Positions 1-10,500 of a DNA stretch of 64,000 nucleotides are shown here, piece by piece. Under the pieces are notes generated by a model. It did not search any database and was not told where the DNA came from. It saw only the letters and a program-made list of their open reading frames with translations. The position numbers were made by a program, and so were the translations under genes. Source of the DNA: Bacteroidales bacterium (GTDB lineage Bacteria; Bacteroidota; Bacteroidia; Bacteroidales; F082); NCBI GenBank assembly GCA_024710405.1, contig JANJUV010000007.1, forward strand, positions 372,001 through 436,000, given 5' to 3'. Each line of letters begins with the position of its first letter. Position 1 is the stretch's first letter.

Positions 1-668
1 AATTCCCTTTCTCCATTTCCCACGCTTCGGGCAGATCTATATCGGCATCCGGTGTTCCATTCTGCTGGCCGGTGTTGTGATAGTGCCATTGCTCGTTGTA
101 TCTCGGGTCATCGGGCGTCCAGAAAGCAGTGGGTTCGGCTGGGTTGAATTTTTCAGAAACAGGCCTATCCGAGGGAGGAGCATTTCCAATAAGTCTTTTT
201 CTGTATTCGGGTTCAGCAAATTCAATTTCAGCCAATTCCATAAAAGCATTAACAGCCACTCTAATATCAACCGATTCATTTACATAAAGCTTGAACCATT
301 GATGAAACCCCCACGCATGATGCCTTTCAGAATAGGAATTCTTGAGTGCAGTTGAGCCAAACTGGGCTTCAATACGCCTGACTCCAAATTCGCGACCAAG
401 CGCATCGATTGACTCTATACCAAAATTCACTGAGTTTGCCAAAACTCCATCAAATGAATCTTCATTGATTAAACTGATTGCCTCTCGAGTGAGTTTAATC
501 TTCAGCACCCCATGCTCATAAGCATCAACCGGAACTTTCGACAGATCAATTGCAGGACGCTCACCTCTGACAATTTTAAAATTTTGACCCTGAGCAACGA
601 AACCATGCAACAAAAAGGTGCAGACAAACAATAAACTGATTGCCGACAATTTACAATAATTCTTCATG
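1..668 (-). CDS. Subtilisin-like (S8) serine peptidase, N-terminal part, cut by the window edge
   Basis: An uninterrupted minus-strand frame starts at ATG 668 and runs off the left edge (222 codons visible). Residues 1-26 form a signal peptide (positive start, hydrophobic core, break near VAQG). Residues 30-170 resemble the long inhibitory propeptide of secreted Bacteroidota subtilases. The end of the visible part carries the hallmark entry into the S8 catalytic domain: DPRYNEQWHYHNTGQ, then a segment ending PDADIDLPEAWE. The Asp/His/Ser triad lies beyond the window, so activity cannot be judged. Such proteins are usually exported, often with a C-terminal sorting domain. Family assignment is fairly sure, substrate unknown. 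Confidence 0.8.
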
Positions 669-805
669 ATGTGAAAATTTGATCGTTTGAATAACTGAAG
701 CAATAACAACTTTAACGGATTACATTGAAATGAAATGCTAAATTAATGCATTTTTGTACTTTTTGTTCGGTTGAATGCCAGAAAAGGTGATTATTAGCAT
801 AATAA

Positions 806-1249
806 ATGAAAAATACAACCAAGTTTAATGAAGAGCAGGCCGTTATGAATTTACTACGTTCTCAATACTCTGGCTTTCCTCCCGGTCGCATTATTCCTTC
901 AGAATCTCCCGATTTTGTCCTGCAAACAGGCAGGCATTACCGTATTGGCATAGAGATCACCAGACTCACCAAAGGACCGGTAAGTGCATTGCTGCCATCT
1001 GCACAGAGCAATCGTTTCACTTTGCAGGATATAAACTATGCCATGAGCAGAAAAGAAGAGAAGAGAACCCTTTATCAGAAAAAAAGACTGAACGAACTTT
1101 GGCTGGTGCTTGTTGCGGGATTGGATGCGTCAAGCAGTGCCAAACTACCTGCAAACTTGAACACTATTGACAAAATACCTTTAACAGGCTTCAATAAGGT
1201 TTTTCTGATCGAGATGATCAGCAGAAAAGTGAGATTAATTCAGGATTGA
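806..1249 (+). CDS. Small hypothetical protein, possibly nuclease-like fold
   Basis: A 147-aa soluble protein without signal peptide or membrane segment that I do not recognise. Residues 28-55 contain ESPDF followed about 15 residues later by GIEIT. The spacing of an acidic PD and an E-x-T strand recalls degenerate PD-(D/E)XK-type proteins, but the catalytic lysine is not evident, so this is only a suggestion. The rest is basic and ends in a hydrophobic strand (KVFLIEMI). It stands alone between the divergent subtilase and an outer-membrane protein gene, with no sign of an operon. Confidence 0.6.
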   Translation: MKNTTKFNEEQAVMNLLRSQYSGFPPGRIIPSESPDFVLQTGRHYRIGIEITRLTKGPVSALLPSAQSNRFTLQDINYAMSRKEEKRTLYQKKRLNELWLVLVAGLDASSSAKLPANLNTIDKIPLTGFNKVFLIEMISRKVRLIQD

Positions 1250-1668
1250 ACCTAGCTAAACGCTCAGCGGAAAAGACTACTGTTAAAAACACCGTAGGAG
1301 AATTACGATTTTTACCTTAGCTTCCTAAGAAAAGACCAAGCATACATTTGTGTTTCTTTAGCCTGAAACATGAATCTTGCAAAACTCTTTAGTTTTCCAC
1401 CCGGCAAATCAAATTGCTTTTCTCTGTTGCGAAGCTTCATGTCCATGCGTAAAACAGATGTCATCAGGCCCGGTTCAGGGCCACAGGCATTCAACTTTCA
1501 GGCTTATCGTTTCACATCGGTCAATGCCATTAAAACTCACATGTTCAGTTACCTGTTTTTGTCTGGCTTTGGCTTAACGAATAATTTGATTTTAAAGCAA
1601 CAACAAAAGAATTTTTTGCGGAAGCCGAAAAGCACACAGAGTAGGCAATTTAACTAAATCAAACAACC
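1250..1668. other. Gene-poor stretch of about 420 bases
   Basis: No convincing gene. Overlapping reading frames on both strands (for example 1370-1657 plus and 1312-1494 minus) have no recognisable domains, are low in complexity and compete with each other. A TACATTTG box at 1343-1350 fits the Bacteroidota -7 consensus and could start a long leader for the outer-membrane protein gene at 1669. Confidence 0.4.
1343..1350 (+). promoter_or_regulatory. Possible -7 promoter box, TACATTTG
   Basis: Matches TAnnTTTG. The nearest likely gene begins at 1669, which would imply a leader of about 310 bases, so the match may be fortuitous. Confidence 0.25.
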
Positions 1669-2190
1669 ATGAAAAAAGCAATTACCATTGTTTTCATTGC
1701 CCTTATGGGTATTTCATTGAGTGCCACAGCACAGTTCGAAAAAGGACAGAAAGACCTGAATTTAGGTGTCGGTTTATTAAGCACTTTTGGTGCCGGAAAA
1801 GCCACATTGCCTCCGGTTTCGGCTTCACTTGATTTTGGCATCACCGACAATATAAGTTTGGGTGCTTATGTAGGTTACTCCATGTTTAAAGAGGAATTTG
1901 CCGGATTAAACTATACCTGGAAATACTCTTATCTGATTATCGGAGCACGTGGAGCATATCATTTCGACCTACTCGACAATATGGACACCTATGCCGGATT
2001 GTTATTGGCCTATAACCTTGCCTCAGTAGAGCTCGAAGGAAACAGCAATCTCCCTGAGCCATCGGCAGGTGGTATTGCCTACTCTGGTTTTCTCGGAGCC
2101 CGTTATCATTTTAATGAAACATTTGGCGCATTTGGGGAGCTCGGTTACGGCATCTCTGTGCTGAACCTTGGACTGACAGTAAAGTTCTGA
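1669..2190 (+). CDS. Outer-membrane beta-barrel protein
   Basis: A 173-aa protein with a clear signal peptide (MKKAITIVFIALMG, cleavage after ATA near residue 21). The mature part is a series of short amphipathic strands rich in glycine and aromatic residues (LNLGVGLLSTFG, ISLGAYVGYSMF, GARGAYHF, ELGYGISVLNLGLTVKF), and the last residue is Phe, typical of barrels inserted by BamA. The size suits a small 8-strand OmpA/OmpW-like barrel. The gene is monocistronic and followed by a strong terminator. Specific function unknown. Confidence 0.8.
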   Translation: MKKAITIVFIALMGISLSATAQFEKGQKDLNLGVGLLSTFGAGKATLPPVSASLDFGITDNISLGAYVGYSMFKEEFAGLNYTWKYSYLIIGARGAYHFDLLDNMDTYAGLLLAYNLASVELEGNSNLPEPSAGGIAYSGFLGARYHFNETFGAFGELGYGISVLNLGLTVKF

Positions 2191-2212
2191 GAACTAAGTA
2201 TCATTTATGAGA

Positions 2213-2241
2213 GCCGGTCCTGAAATCAGGGCCGGCTTTTT
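2213..2241 (+). terminator. Rho-independent terminator after the outer-membrane protein gene
   Basis: GC-rich stem of about 10 bp (2213-2222 with 2227-2236, one T-G wobble) closed by a four-base loop, then five T at 2237-2241. It lies 23 bases after the stop at 2190. Confidence 0.85.
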
Positions 2242-2516
2242 GATATGTATCCTTTACTATGAAAATCCCGCTTGTCAAATACTAAAATGAACTGTAAAAC
2301 AGCGATGCAGTGGATTACACTATTTTTTTCCATTAAAGAACGAAGCTAATAAACCACTGATTGCGCGCTAAGGCACTTATGCAATCGTTTTCTGTATTTC
2401 AATAAAATATTAACAACAAATCCGTAAATCACAAAATATTATTAATGTGATACATAAATAACCAGTCAAATGTCTTTGACAGTGAAATCGGATTTTAGTT
2501 TCATGAGGGAATTTCA

Positions 2517-2524
2517 TATTTTTG
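2517..2524 (+). promoter_or_regulatory. -7 promoter box TATTTTTG of the glycogen operon
   Basis: Perfect TAnnTTTG match 45 bases before the debranching enzyme start. A T-rich segment about 19 bases upstream (2493-2497) is a weak -33 candidate. The rest of the 2242-2569 gap is AT-rich and holds no gene. Confidence 0.6.
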
Positions 2525-2569
2525 CGCCATTAGCATGAAAAAAGTTTTTCATCCTGAAAAAACTAAGCA

Positions 2570-4522
2570 ATGAGCTATATTTCCTTTGAAAAATTACAGC
2601 TGATCAACCTCGATTTTTCGCTTTCCAGAGAATTACTTCGATCCAACCGGGCCGGAGGATATTCATCAACCACAATAGCCGGCTGCAACACACGCAAGTA
2701 TCATGGCCTGCTTGTTGTTCCTCAACCCTGGCTTGACAGCGACAATCATGTTTTGTTGTCATCAGTAGATGAAACAGTAATTCAGCATAATGAATCATTT
2801 AACCTGGCCGTGCGCATGTATCCCAACGGGGTGCATGAGCCCAAGGGACACAAATACCTCCGGGCCTTCACAGCATCTCCGATACCCAGATTGATTTACA
2901 GGGTCGGTGGGGTCGTGCTGAGTAAAGAGATGTTGTTTGCTGAAAACGAATCCAGGGTTTTGATCAGATACACACTTGAAGAAGCAAACTCTCCCACAAC
3001 GCTGAGACTCAAACCTTTTCTTGCATTTCGCAATGTTTACCGGCTTTCAAAAGCCAATATTGACCTCAACAACAAATTTGAGCAAGCCGCGAATGGCGTA
3101 AGCTGGCAGATGTATAAAGGTTATTCGAGGCTCTACATGCAGTTCTCGCGAAAAGCCGAATATACCCATGTGCCTGATTGGTATTATAACATTGAGTATA
3201 TCCGTGAAAAAGAAAGAGGTAACGAATGTAACGAAGACCTTTTTGTACCGGGTTTCTTTGATATTAACCTAAAAAAAGGCGAAAGCATTATCCTTTCTGC
3301 CGGCCTTGAAGAAAAAGCCACAACCGGACTTAGTAGACAATTTTCATCAGAGGTAAAAAAGCGTGTTCCAAGAGATAATTTCGAAAACTGCCTTTCCAAT
3401 TCAGCACAGCAGTTCATTGTCAAAGGCAAAAACAAAACTGAAATCATGGCGGGATTTCCCTGGTTTGGAACCTGGGGCCGAGACACATTCATTGCCTTGC
3501 CCGGCCTGACCCTGCTCAACAACGACATACCCTCATTTAAGGCAGTCATCAACACTAACCTCGCCAACCTCAAAGGCCCGCTTTTTCCGAATATCGGTCG
3601 GAATAATCAACCCGACTATGCCTCTGTTGATGCCCCGCTTTGGTTTTTCTGGGCCATGCAGCAATACGCCATACATACAGGACTTAAATCCGAAATATGG
3701 AATGAGTATGGTCGGAAAATGAAACAGATTCTGGATGGGTTCCGGCAGGGCACTGAGTTCAACATTTTCATGGATGAAAAGGGGTTGCTACACGCCGGGT
3801 CCACTGGCATGACACTGACATGGATGGATGTTGTTACCAATGGCAAACCCATCACTCCTCGCAATGGTTATGCGGTTGAAGTGAATGCACTGTGGTATAA
3901 TGCAGTGTGTTTTTCCATTGAACTTGCATCTGCTGCAAACGATACTTCATTTGTGAAGAAATGGCAAGCGGTTGCGGAAATGATCAAAAGCAGTTACCCG
4001 GAAACCTTTTGGGATGAAAAACATCGTTTTCTGGCCGATTGTGTCGAGAACGGGGTGCGCGATATGTCCGTCAGACCAAATATGCTGTTTGCAGTAGCTT
4101 TACCCTACAGTCCGATCAATGACGAAATGCAGGCAGCTGTAATGGCACGTGTTCGCTCTGAACTGCTTACGACCAGAGGGCTTAGGACTCTTAGTCCGAT
4201 GAGCCCGGCCTACAAAGGACAATTTGGGGGCAACAGGGAACAACGTCATCAAGCCTACCATCAGGGAACTGTATTTACATGGCTTATAGGCCATTATGCT
4301 GAAGCATCCCTGAAGTTGTATGGCAAATCTGGGCTTCAACATATTCAGGATCTTTATGAAGGCTTTGAAAGCACTATGTTCGAGGCCGGCATTGGAAGCA
4401 TCTCCGAGGTGTATGACGGTGATCCACCACATCTGCCCGGAGGAGCCATCTCACAAGCCTGGGCCGTGGCAGAGCTGATACGGATGAAGGCAATCATTAC
4501 CAGATACCAACTGATGAAATAA
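2570..4522 (+). CDS. Glycogen debranching enzyme (amylo-alpha-1,6-glucosidase)
   Basis: A 650-aa cytosolic enzyme of the bacterial/archaeal amylo-alpha-1,6-glucosidase type (GH133-like), which hydrolyses alpha-1,6 branch stubs of glycogen. The N-terminal beta-rich domain (about 1-270) carries the signature SNRAGGYSSTTIAGCNTRKY. The (alpha/alpha)6 catalytic domain (about 280-640) carries FGTWGRDTF (W302, D305), QPDYASVDAPLWFFWA and TWMDVVTNGKPITPRNGYAVE with D420, acidic positions expected in the active site. Length is usual for the family. First gene of a four-gene operon for alpha-glucan metabolism, 27 bases before the GT4 synthase. Assignment is firm. Confidence 0.93.
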   Translation: MSYISFEKLQLINLDFSLSRELLRSNRAGGYSSTTIAGCNTRKYHGLLVVPQPWLDSDNHVLLSSVDETVIQHNESFNLAVRMYPNGVHEPKGHKYLRAFTASPIPRLIYRVGGVVLSKEMLFAENESRVLIRYTLEEANSPTTLRLKPFLAFRNVYRLSKANIDLNNKFEQAANGVSWQMYKGYSRLYMQFSRKAEYTHVPDWYYNIEYIREKERGNECNEDLFVPGFFDINLKKGESIILSAGLEEKATTGLSRQFSSEVKKRVPRDNFENCLSNSAQQFIVKGKNKTEIMAGFPWFGTWGRDTFIALPGLTLLNNDIPSFKAVINTNLANLKGPLFPNIGRNNQPDYASVDAPLWFFWAMQQYAIHTGLKSEIWNEYGRKMKQILDGFRQGTEFNIFMDEKGLLHAGSTGMTLTWMDVVTNGKPITPRNGYAVEVNALWYNAVCFSIELASAANDTSFVKKWQAVAEMIKSSYPETFWDEKHRFLADCVENGVRDMSVRPNMLFAVALPYSPINDEMQAAVMARVRSELLTTRGLRTLSPMSPAYKGQFGGNREQRHQAYHQGTVFTWLIGHYAEASLKLYGKSGLQHIQDLYEGFESTMFEAGIGSISEVYDGDPPHLPGGAISQAWAVAELIRMKAIITRYQLMK

Positions 4523-4549
4523 CGACAACACCAAAACAACAACTGATCA

Positions 4550-5830
4550 ATGAAGGTATTAATGTTCGGATGGGAATTTCCACCACACATCACCGGCGGG
4601 CTCGGCACTGCTTGTTTTGGACTTACTAAAGGTCTTGCCAAGCACGGACTCGAAATTATTTTTGTAGTGCCAAAAGCTTATGGTGATGAATCACAGGAAG
4701 CTGTAAGGCTAGTGAATGCAAGTGAAGTAACGGTTGATATTGACCGCGAAGATGAACGGTCATACTGGGACAGGGTGCAATACATGGAAGTAGGTTCAAA
4801 CATTATTCCCTATGTCGGGCCCGAATCTTTTGAAAACCTTACAGAAGAAAGCAAACGGGCAACAGAAAAGTTCCAAAGCAGGGTATTTTCGCAAAAATTT
4901 GAGTTCTCGGGCAAATACGGCAGCAACCTGATGGAAGAGGTTGCCCGTTATGCTCTTATTGGGTCATCTATTGCCACTAAACAAGATTTCGACATTATTC
5001 ATGCCCACGACTGGTTAACTTATTCAGCTGGTGTGGCAGCTAAGGAAACATCGGGCAAACCGCTGGTTGTGCACATGCACGCAACTGAATTTGACCGCTC
5101 GGGTGAAAACATCAATACAGATGTGTATGCCATTGAACGCCGTGGGATGGAAATGGCCGACAGAGTTATTACAGTCAGCAATCTGACCAGGCGTATTGTG
5201 ATTGACCGATATGGTATTGACCCCAACAAAGTGTTTACGGTGCATAATGCTGTAGAACCATCTGACAAACCTGACTTGCAAGGCTTTGAAAAAGCAGTCG
5301 ACGAAAAAGTAGTCACTTTTCTCGGGAGAATTACGTTTCAGAAAGGCCCTGAATATTTTGTTGAAGCCGCCCATAAAATTCTGAAACGCGATCCTAATGT
5401 TCGTTTTGTAATGGCAGGCACAGGGGATCTGCTCAACAAGATGGTTTTACGTGTAGCGCAGCTGCGCATGGGCGATCGTTTTCACTTCACCGGATTCCTG
5501 AAAGGCGATGACGTGGACAAAATGTTTGCCATGTCGGATGTGTTTGTCATGCCTTCCATTTCGGAACCATTCGGAATTGTCCCGCTTGAAGCCATGCGTT
5601 CGAATGTGCCGGTTGTCATATCCAAGCAGTCAGGTGTCGCAGAGATTCTCAAGCATGCCATAAAAGTCGACTTTTGGGATATCGACGCCATGGCTGATGC
5701 GATTTACGGATTATGTCATTATCAGGCCTTGTCAAACACCTTTATCCGCTTTGGAAAAGATGAAGTGGATTCACTGAAATGGGAACACGCCTCCCTTGAA
5801 GTTAAAAAAGTATATGAATCAGTATTATAA
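4550..5830 (+). CDS. GT4-family glycogen/starch-synthase-type glycosyltransferase
   Basis: A 426-aa GT-B glycosyltransferase. The start MKVLMFGWEFPPHITGGLG is the donor/acceptor-binding loop of glycogen synthases and related GT4 enzymes. The C-terminal Rossmann domain shows TFLGRITFQKGPEYF and the E-x7-E motif in PSISEPFGIVPLEAM (E339, E347), which binds the nucleotide sugar. It probably elongates alpha-1,4-glucan from ADP- or UDP-glucose, although GT4 enzymes with other acceptors look similar. The place between a debranching enzyme and a GH57 enzyme supports a glycogen role. It coexists with a GT3 synthase domain downstream, so the operon encodes two different synthase types. Confidence 0.88.
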   Translation: MKVLMFGWEFPPHITGGLGTACFGLTKGLAKHGLEIIFVVPKAYGDESQEAVRLVNASEVTVDIDREDERSYWDRVQYMEVGSNIIPYVGPESFENLTEESKRATEKFQSRVFSQKFEFSGKYGSNLMEEVARYALIGSSIATKQDFDIIHAHDWLTYSAGVAAKETSGKPLVVHMHATEFDRSGENINTDVYAIERRGMEMADRVITVSNLTRRIVIDRYGIDPNKVFTVHNAVEPSDKPDLQGFEKAVDEKVVTFLGRITFQKGPEYFVEAAHKILKRDPNVRFVMAGTGDLLNKMVLRVAQLRMGDRFHFTGFLKGDDVDKMFAMSDVFVMPSISEPFGIVPLEAMRSNVPVVISKQSGVAEILKHAIKVDFWDIDAMADAIYGLCHYQALSNTFIRFGKDEVDSLKWEHASLEVKKVYESVL

Positions 5831-5854
5831 CAAGACTTTAACAACCCAGTTGTC

Positions 5855-7432
5855 ATGAAATCTATTTGTTTCTACTTCCAGGTACACCAGCCTTTTCGCT
5901 TGAGAACATACCGGTTCTTCGATATCGGCCGAAATCATTTTTACTACGATGACTATTTCAATCGAATGATAATGAGAAGAATAGCAGAAAAATGCTACCT
6001 TCCTATGAACGAAATCCTCATGCAGCAAATAAAGGAATTCGGCAGTAGGTTTAAAGTTAGTTTCAGTATTTCGGGTCTGGCCATTGAGCAAATGGAGCTC
6101 TATTCGCCTGAGGTGCTTGAAAGCTTCAAAAAGTTGGTGGACACCGGAAATGTTGAAATACTGGCAGAGACTTACGCGCATTCGCTAAGTTCACTCAAGG
6201 ATGCTGCTGAGTTTGAACGTCAGGTGAAGGCACATTCCGAGAAGATTGAACAGGTGTTTGGTGTCAGGCCAGTTAGTTTCCGCAACACCGAGTTGATTTA
6301 TTCCGACAACATTGGTGCTCAGGTAGCCGAAATGGGATTCAAAGTTATGCTAACCGAAGGGGCCAAACATGTTCTGGGATGGAAAAGTCCAAACTACATG
6401 TATGCCAACGCCATTAATCCCAAACTGAAAGTGTTGCTGCGTAATTTCAGACTCAGCGACGACATCGCATTCCGTTTTTCACAACAAAGCTGGTCCGAAT
6501 GGCCTGTTACTGCCGAAAAATTTGTAGGCTGGCTGGATAAAATCAATCCCAACGAAGAGGTCGTAAACCTTTTTATGGACTACGAAACATTCGGTGAGCA
6601 TCAGTGGGCTTCGAGCGGCATATTTAATTTCATGAAAGCTTTACCCGCTGCAATACTGAAACACGGAAAATACTCATTTTCCACACCGGCAATTCTGGCC
6701 GAAAAATTACAGCCTGTTTCTGCCATACACGTACCCTATCCGATATCCTGGGCCGATGAAGAACGTGATGTTACGGCCTGGCTCGGTAATGATATGCAGG
6801 ACGAATCATTTGCCAAACTATACGCATTAAGCGAAACCATCAGAAATTCGAAAGATATAGAATTAATGCGCGACTGGAACTACCTGCAATCGTCAGACCA
6901 TTTTTACTACATGTGCACCAAATGGTTTTCAGATGGTGATGTGCATAAGTATTTTAATCATTACCCATCACCTTATGAAGCATATATCAACTTCATGAAT
7001 GTGTTGTCAGACTTCCAGAACCGCGTTAACAAAAAATATCCCGATACTTCTAAAATGTTTCAGGAAGTGGCAGAAAAGAGTGGGCAAATCGTAAAACAAA
7101 TTGGTAATCAGGCAAATGAAGCAATTGAAGATCTGACTGCAAAAGCAAAAAGTAGAATCAAAAGGGGCGAAGAGTCCATAAAACCTGTATTTGATGACAT
7201 CAAAAGCCTTTCAGATGCTCGGATTAAAAAACTTATCAAGGACATAGAAGCAGAAGACCTTGTGGCAGCATTAAAAGATGCAGAGCAAGAGCTTGTAAAC
7301 AAAGTGATCCCAAACATGAGCAAGGCTGCCCGCAAGAAATATGATGAACTGGAACAAAGCCTTAAGATAAAAAAATCACAGGTTAACCAGATCAGAAAGA
7401 CAATAGAAGAAAAACTCAGAGGGCTGATTTAG
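5855..7432 (+). CDS. GH57 alpha-glucan-active enzyme (alpha-amylase/glucanotransferase type)
   Basis: A 525-aa cytosolic enzyme with a GH57 fold (about 1-400). Visible GH57 regions are FQVHQPF at the N-terminus (H11), GNVEILAETYAH, the candidate nucleophile region FRNTELIYSDN (E146) and the candidate acid region MDYETFGEH (D242). Residues about 405-525 are a long charged helical, probably coiled-coil tail without Pro or Trp, absent from minimal GH57 enzymes, which may mediate oligomerisation or glycogen-granule association (inference). GH57 members include alpha-amylases, 4-alpha-glucanotransferases and branching enzymes, and the sequence alone does not decide. No glgB is present in the window. 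The gene follows the GT4 synthase by 24 bases. Confidence 0.88.
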   Translation: MKSICFYFQVHQPFRLRTYRFFDIGRNHFYYDDYFNRMIMRRIAEKCYLPMNEILMQQIKEFGSRFKVSFSISGLAIEQMELYSPEVLESFKKLVDTGNVEILAETYAHSLSSLKDAAEFERQVKAHSEKIEQVFGVRPVSFRNTELIYSDNIGAQVAEMGFKVMLTEGAKHVLGWKSPNYMYANAINPKLKVLLRNFRLSDDIAFRFSQQSWSEWPVTAEKFVGWLDKINPNEEVVNLFMDYETFGEHQWASSGIFNFMKALPAAILKHGKYSFSTPAILAEKLQPVSAIHVPYPISWADEERDVTAWLGNDMQDESFAKLYALSETIRNSKDIELMRDWNYLQSSDHFYYMCTKWFSDGDVHKYFNHYPSPYEAYINFMNVLSDFQNRVNKKYPDTSKMFQEVAEKSGQIVKQIGNQANEAIEDLTAKAKSRIKRGEESIKPVFDDIKSLSDARIKKLIKDIEAEDLVAALKDAEQELVNKVIPNMSKAARKKYDELEQSLKIKKSQVNQIRKTIEEKLRGLI

Positions 7433-7476
7433 TGGGTATTGGATTAAAGATTAACTTTTTATTACGTTCTCAATCA

Positions 7477-7494
7477 CCCGGAACGAAAGCCGGG
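7477..7494 (+). other. Short hairpin between GH57 and synthase-phosphorylase genes
   Basis: CCCGG (7477-7481) pairs with CCGGG (7490-7494) across an 8-base loop in the 98-base gap. No T-run follows, so it is more likely an mRNA processing or stability element than a terminator. Confidence 0.3.
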
Positions 7495-7530
7495 CTTATA
7501 TAACATTGCCATTAACTAAAGAAAATAAGC

Positions 7531-10500
7531 ATGAATCTTAAACCGGACTACATTTTCGAAACCAGCTGGGAAGTATGTAACATGGTTGGTGGGATTTACA
7601 CAGTAATCTCCACCAAATCAAAAACCATCATTGAAGGCTGGGGCGATAGATATATTACTATTGGGCCCGATTTAGTCAAAGAAACGTCGGGAAATCCCTA
7701 TTTTATCGAGGACCATCATTTATTTAAGGAATGGAAACATAAAGCTGCCGCTGAAGGTTTAAAAATCAGGATTGGCCGATGGGCAATCGAAAGTAGGCCG
7801 ATCGCCATACTGGTAGATTTCACACCCTTGTTTACGCAAAAGGACAAAATTTTTGCAGGCTTCTGGGAAACTTATCAGCTTGATTCTATCCAGGGTGGCT
7901 GGGATTATGTTGAACCTGCCATGTTCGGTTATGCAGCAGGACAAGTCATTGACAGTTTCAGCAATTTCTTCCTGAGCAGTCATCAAAAAGTTGTGGCACA
8001 GTTCCACGAGTGGATGACCGGAACGGGTGTACTTTACCTGAATAAGTATTCTCCCTGGATCGGCACTGTGTTTACCACACATGCTACTGTTCTGGGCAGG
8101 GCAATTGCTGGCAATGGTCTGCCACTTTATGGCCAACTCAACAGTTATCATCCCTTTACCACAGCATCGCGTTTCAATGTTACTGCGAAACAGTCACTTG
8201 AGCGGAACGCTGCCCTCTATGCAGACATTTTTACCACTGTAAGCGATATAACAGCCTCTGAATGTGAACATTTTCTTGGTCGTAAGCCTGATGTGATTAC
8301 CATTAACGGTTTCGATAAATCACTACTAGTTTCAAAGGATGAATTGACAGCGATCCGCAGTCAGTCCAGAGAAAAACTGCTCGAAGTAGCGTCGTTTATG
8401 ATTGGAGAGCCGCTATCCAACGACACCTTTATGGTTATCACCAGCGGAAGATACGAATTCCGCAACAAAGGCATCGGGCCATTCATTGATGCACTTGGTG
8501 AGCTGAATCGCTCGGGCCAGATGAAGAAAAACGTATTGGCTGTAGTCGCCGTTCCGGCACACATTTCAGGCCCGTCAAAAGAAGTTCGTGAACGCGCGCT
8601 GCACGCCATACGGCCCGAATCCACCGACCCATATTGTACACACCGCCTTTTTGATGCCTTTAATGACCCGGTTCTGAACAGAATCAGGGGCAACAATTTG
8701 AATAACACCAAGGAAGATAAAGTAAAGATAATCTTTGTACCAACCTATCTCAACGGACAGGATGGTATCTTCGATATTACATACTATGATCTCCTGAAAG
8801 CATTCGACCTTTCTGTTTTTCCTTCATATTACGAACCATGGGGCTACACTCCTCTCGAAAGCATCAGTTTCCGCATTCCCACGATCACAACTTCCTATGC
8901 AGGTTTTGGACTCTGGGCACGTGAACTGAAAGCGGCTAACGGGTCCGTTGTGGTACTCGACCGTACAGAAGAAGATGAAACTCCACTGGCCTTGAAAATC
9001 AGCGAAATCATCAGGAAACTGCTCAGCAATTCAGCAGCAGACATGGAAAAAATCAGAGAAAAGGCTCAGGAAATTGCTGGTCAGGCACTTTGGGACAAAC
9101 TTCTGGACAACTATGTCAATGCATGGAGGCAGGCCAACCTAAAGGTTTCTGCAAGGGAGCAAACGTATCAGAGCAGATGGTACAACGAACCACCTGAAAT
9201 GACCGGCCTGGACAAAAAAGATCAGCCAAGCTGGAAAAAATTCCTGATACAACCGGTGTATGGCAAGCAACTGAAGAAGCTTTGGGAACTTTCACAAAAT
9301 CTTTGGTGGTCATGGAATTACGAGGCAACCGCATTGTTTGAATCAATAGATCCATTGGCATGGGAGGAGAATGAACATAATCCCATTCCGCTGATGGAAG
9401 GTCTGTCGAAGAAACAGATAGAGGCGCTTGAGAACAACAGCGAATTCATGCAACGGGTTGATAAGGTATATGAAGATTTCAGACAATATATGGATCATAC
9501 GCCGACAAACCCTGACAGGATTGCGTATTTCAGCATGGAATATGGTCTTCACAAAAGCCTCAAAATCTATTCAGGTGGTCTGGGAATTCTGGCCGGTGAC
9601 TATCTCAAGCAGGCAAGTGATTCAGGTATAAACCTGTTTGCCGTCGGGCTGCTCTATCGTTATGGTTATTTCACACAGGATATTTCTGTGCATGGTGACC
9701 AACTGGCACAGTATGTGCCACAAAAGTTTACTCACCTTCCTCTTGAACCCGTGCGTAATGAGCGCGGTGACTGGGTTACAGTTAGTCTGGCCATGCCCGG
9801 ACGTACAGTTGTGGCTAAGGCCTGGAAGGTAAGCGTTGGCCGTATATCGCTCTTCCTGCTGGATACCGACATCGAAGAAAACCAGACTGAGGACAGAAGC
9901 ATTACTTTCCAGCTTTATGGCGGCGACAGCGAAATGCGCTTCAAGCAGGAAATGGTGCTGGGCGTAGGTGGAATCCGACTGATCGAAAAAATGAATCTGA
10001 ATCCTTCTATTTATCACAGTAACGAAGGACATTCCGCGTTTATCGGTCTCGAGCGCCTGAGGATGTTCATTGAACAGGACAACCTAAGCTTCGAACTGGC
10101 ACTCGAAATCGTCAGAGCATCATCCCTGTTTACTACACATACTCCGGTGCCGGCCGGACATGATGCTTTTGAAGAGCACCTGCTACGAACCTATATGCCA
10201 CATTATGCCAGCCGGCTCAATATCAGCTGGGAAGATTTCATGAATCTCGGAAAGTTCAGACCCAATGATCCGGGCGAGAAGTTCTCCATGAGTGTGTTGG
10301 CTGCCAAACTAAGTCAGGAAATAAACGGCGTGAGCAGAATCCATGGACGTGTTTCAAGGGATATGTTTCAATCCCTTTATCCGGGATATTTTCCTGATGA
10401 ATTGCATATTGGTTATGTAACCAACGGTGTGCATTATCCAACCTGGACAGACGCATCCTGGCAACAGCTTTATCACAAGTATTTCACGCCGGGCTTTGAG

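Noticed and set aside
1370-1657. A 95-codon open frame upstream of the outer-membrane protein gene
   Set aside because: No domain, basic low-complexity sequence, competing frames on both strands; looks like intergenic chance.
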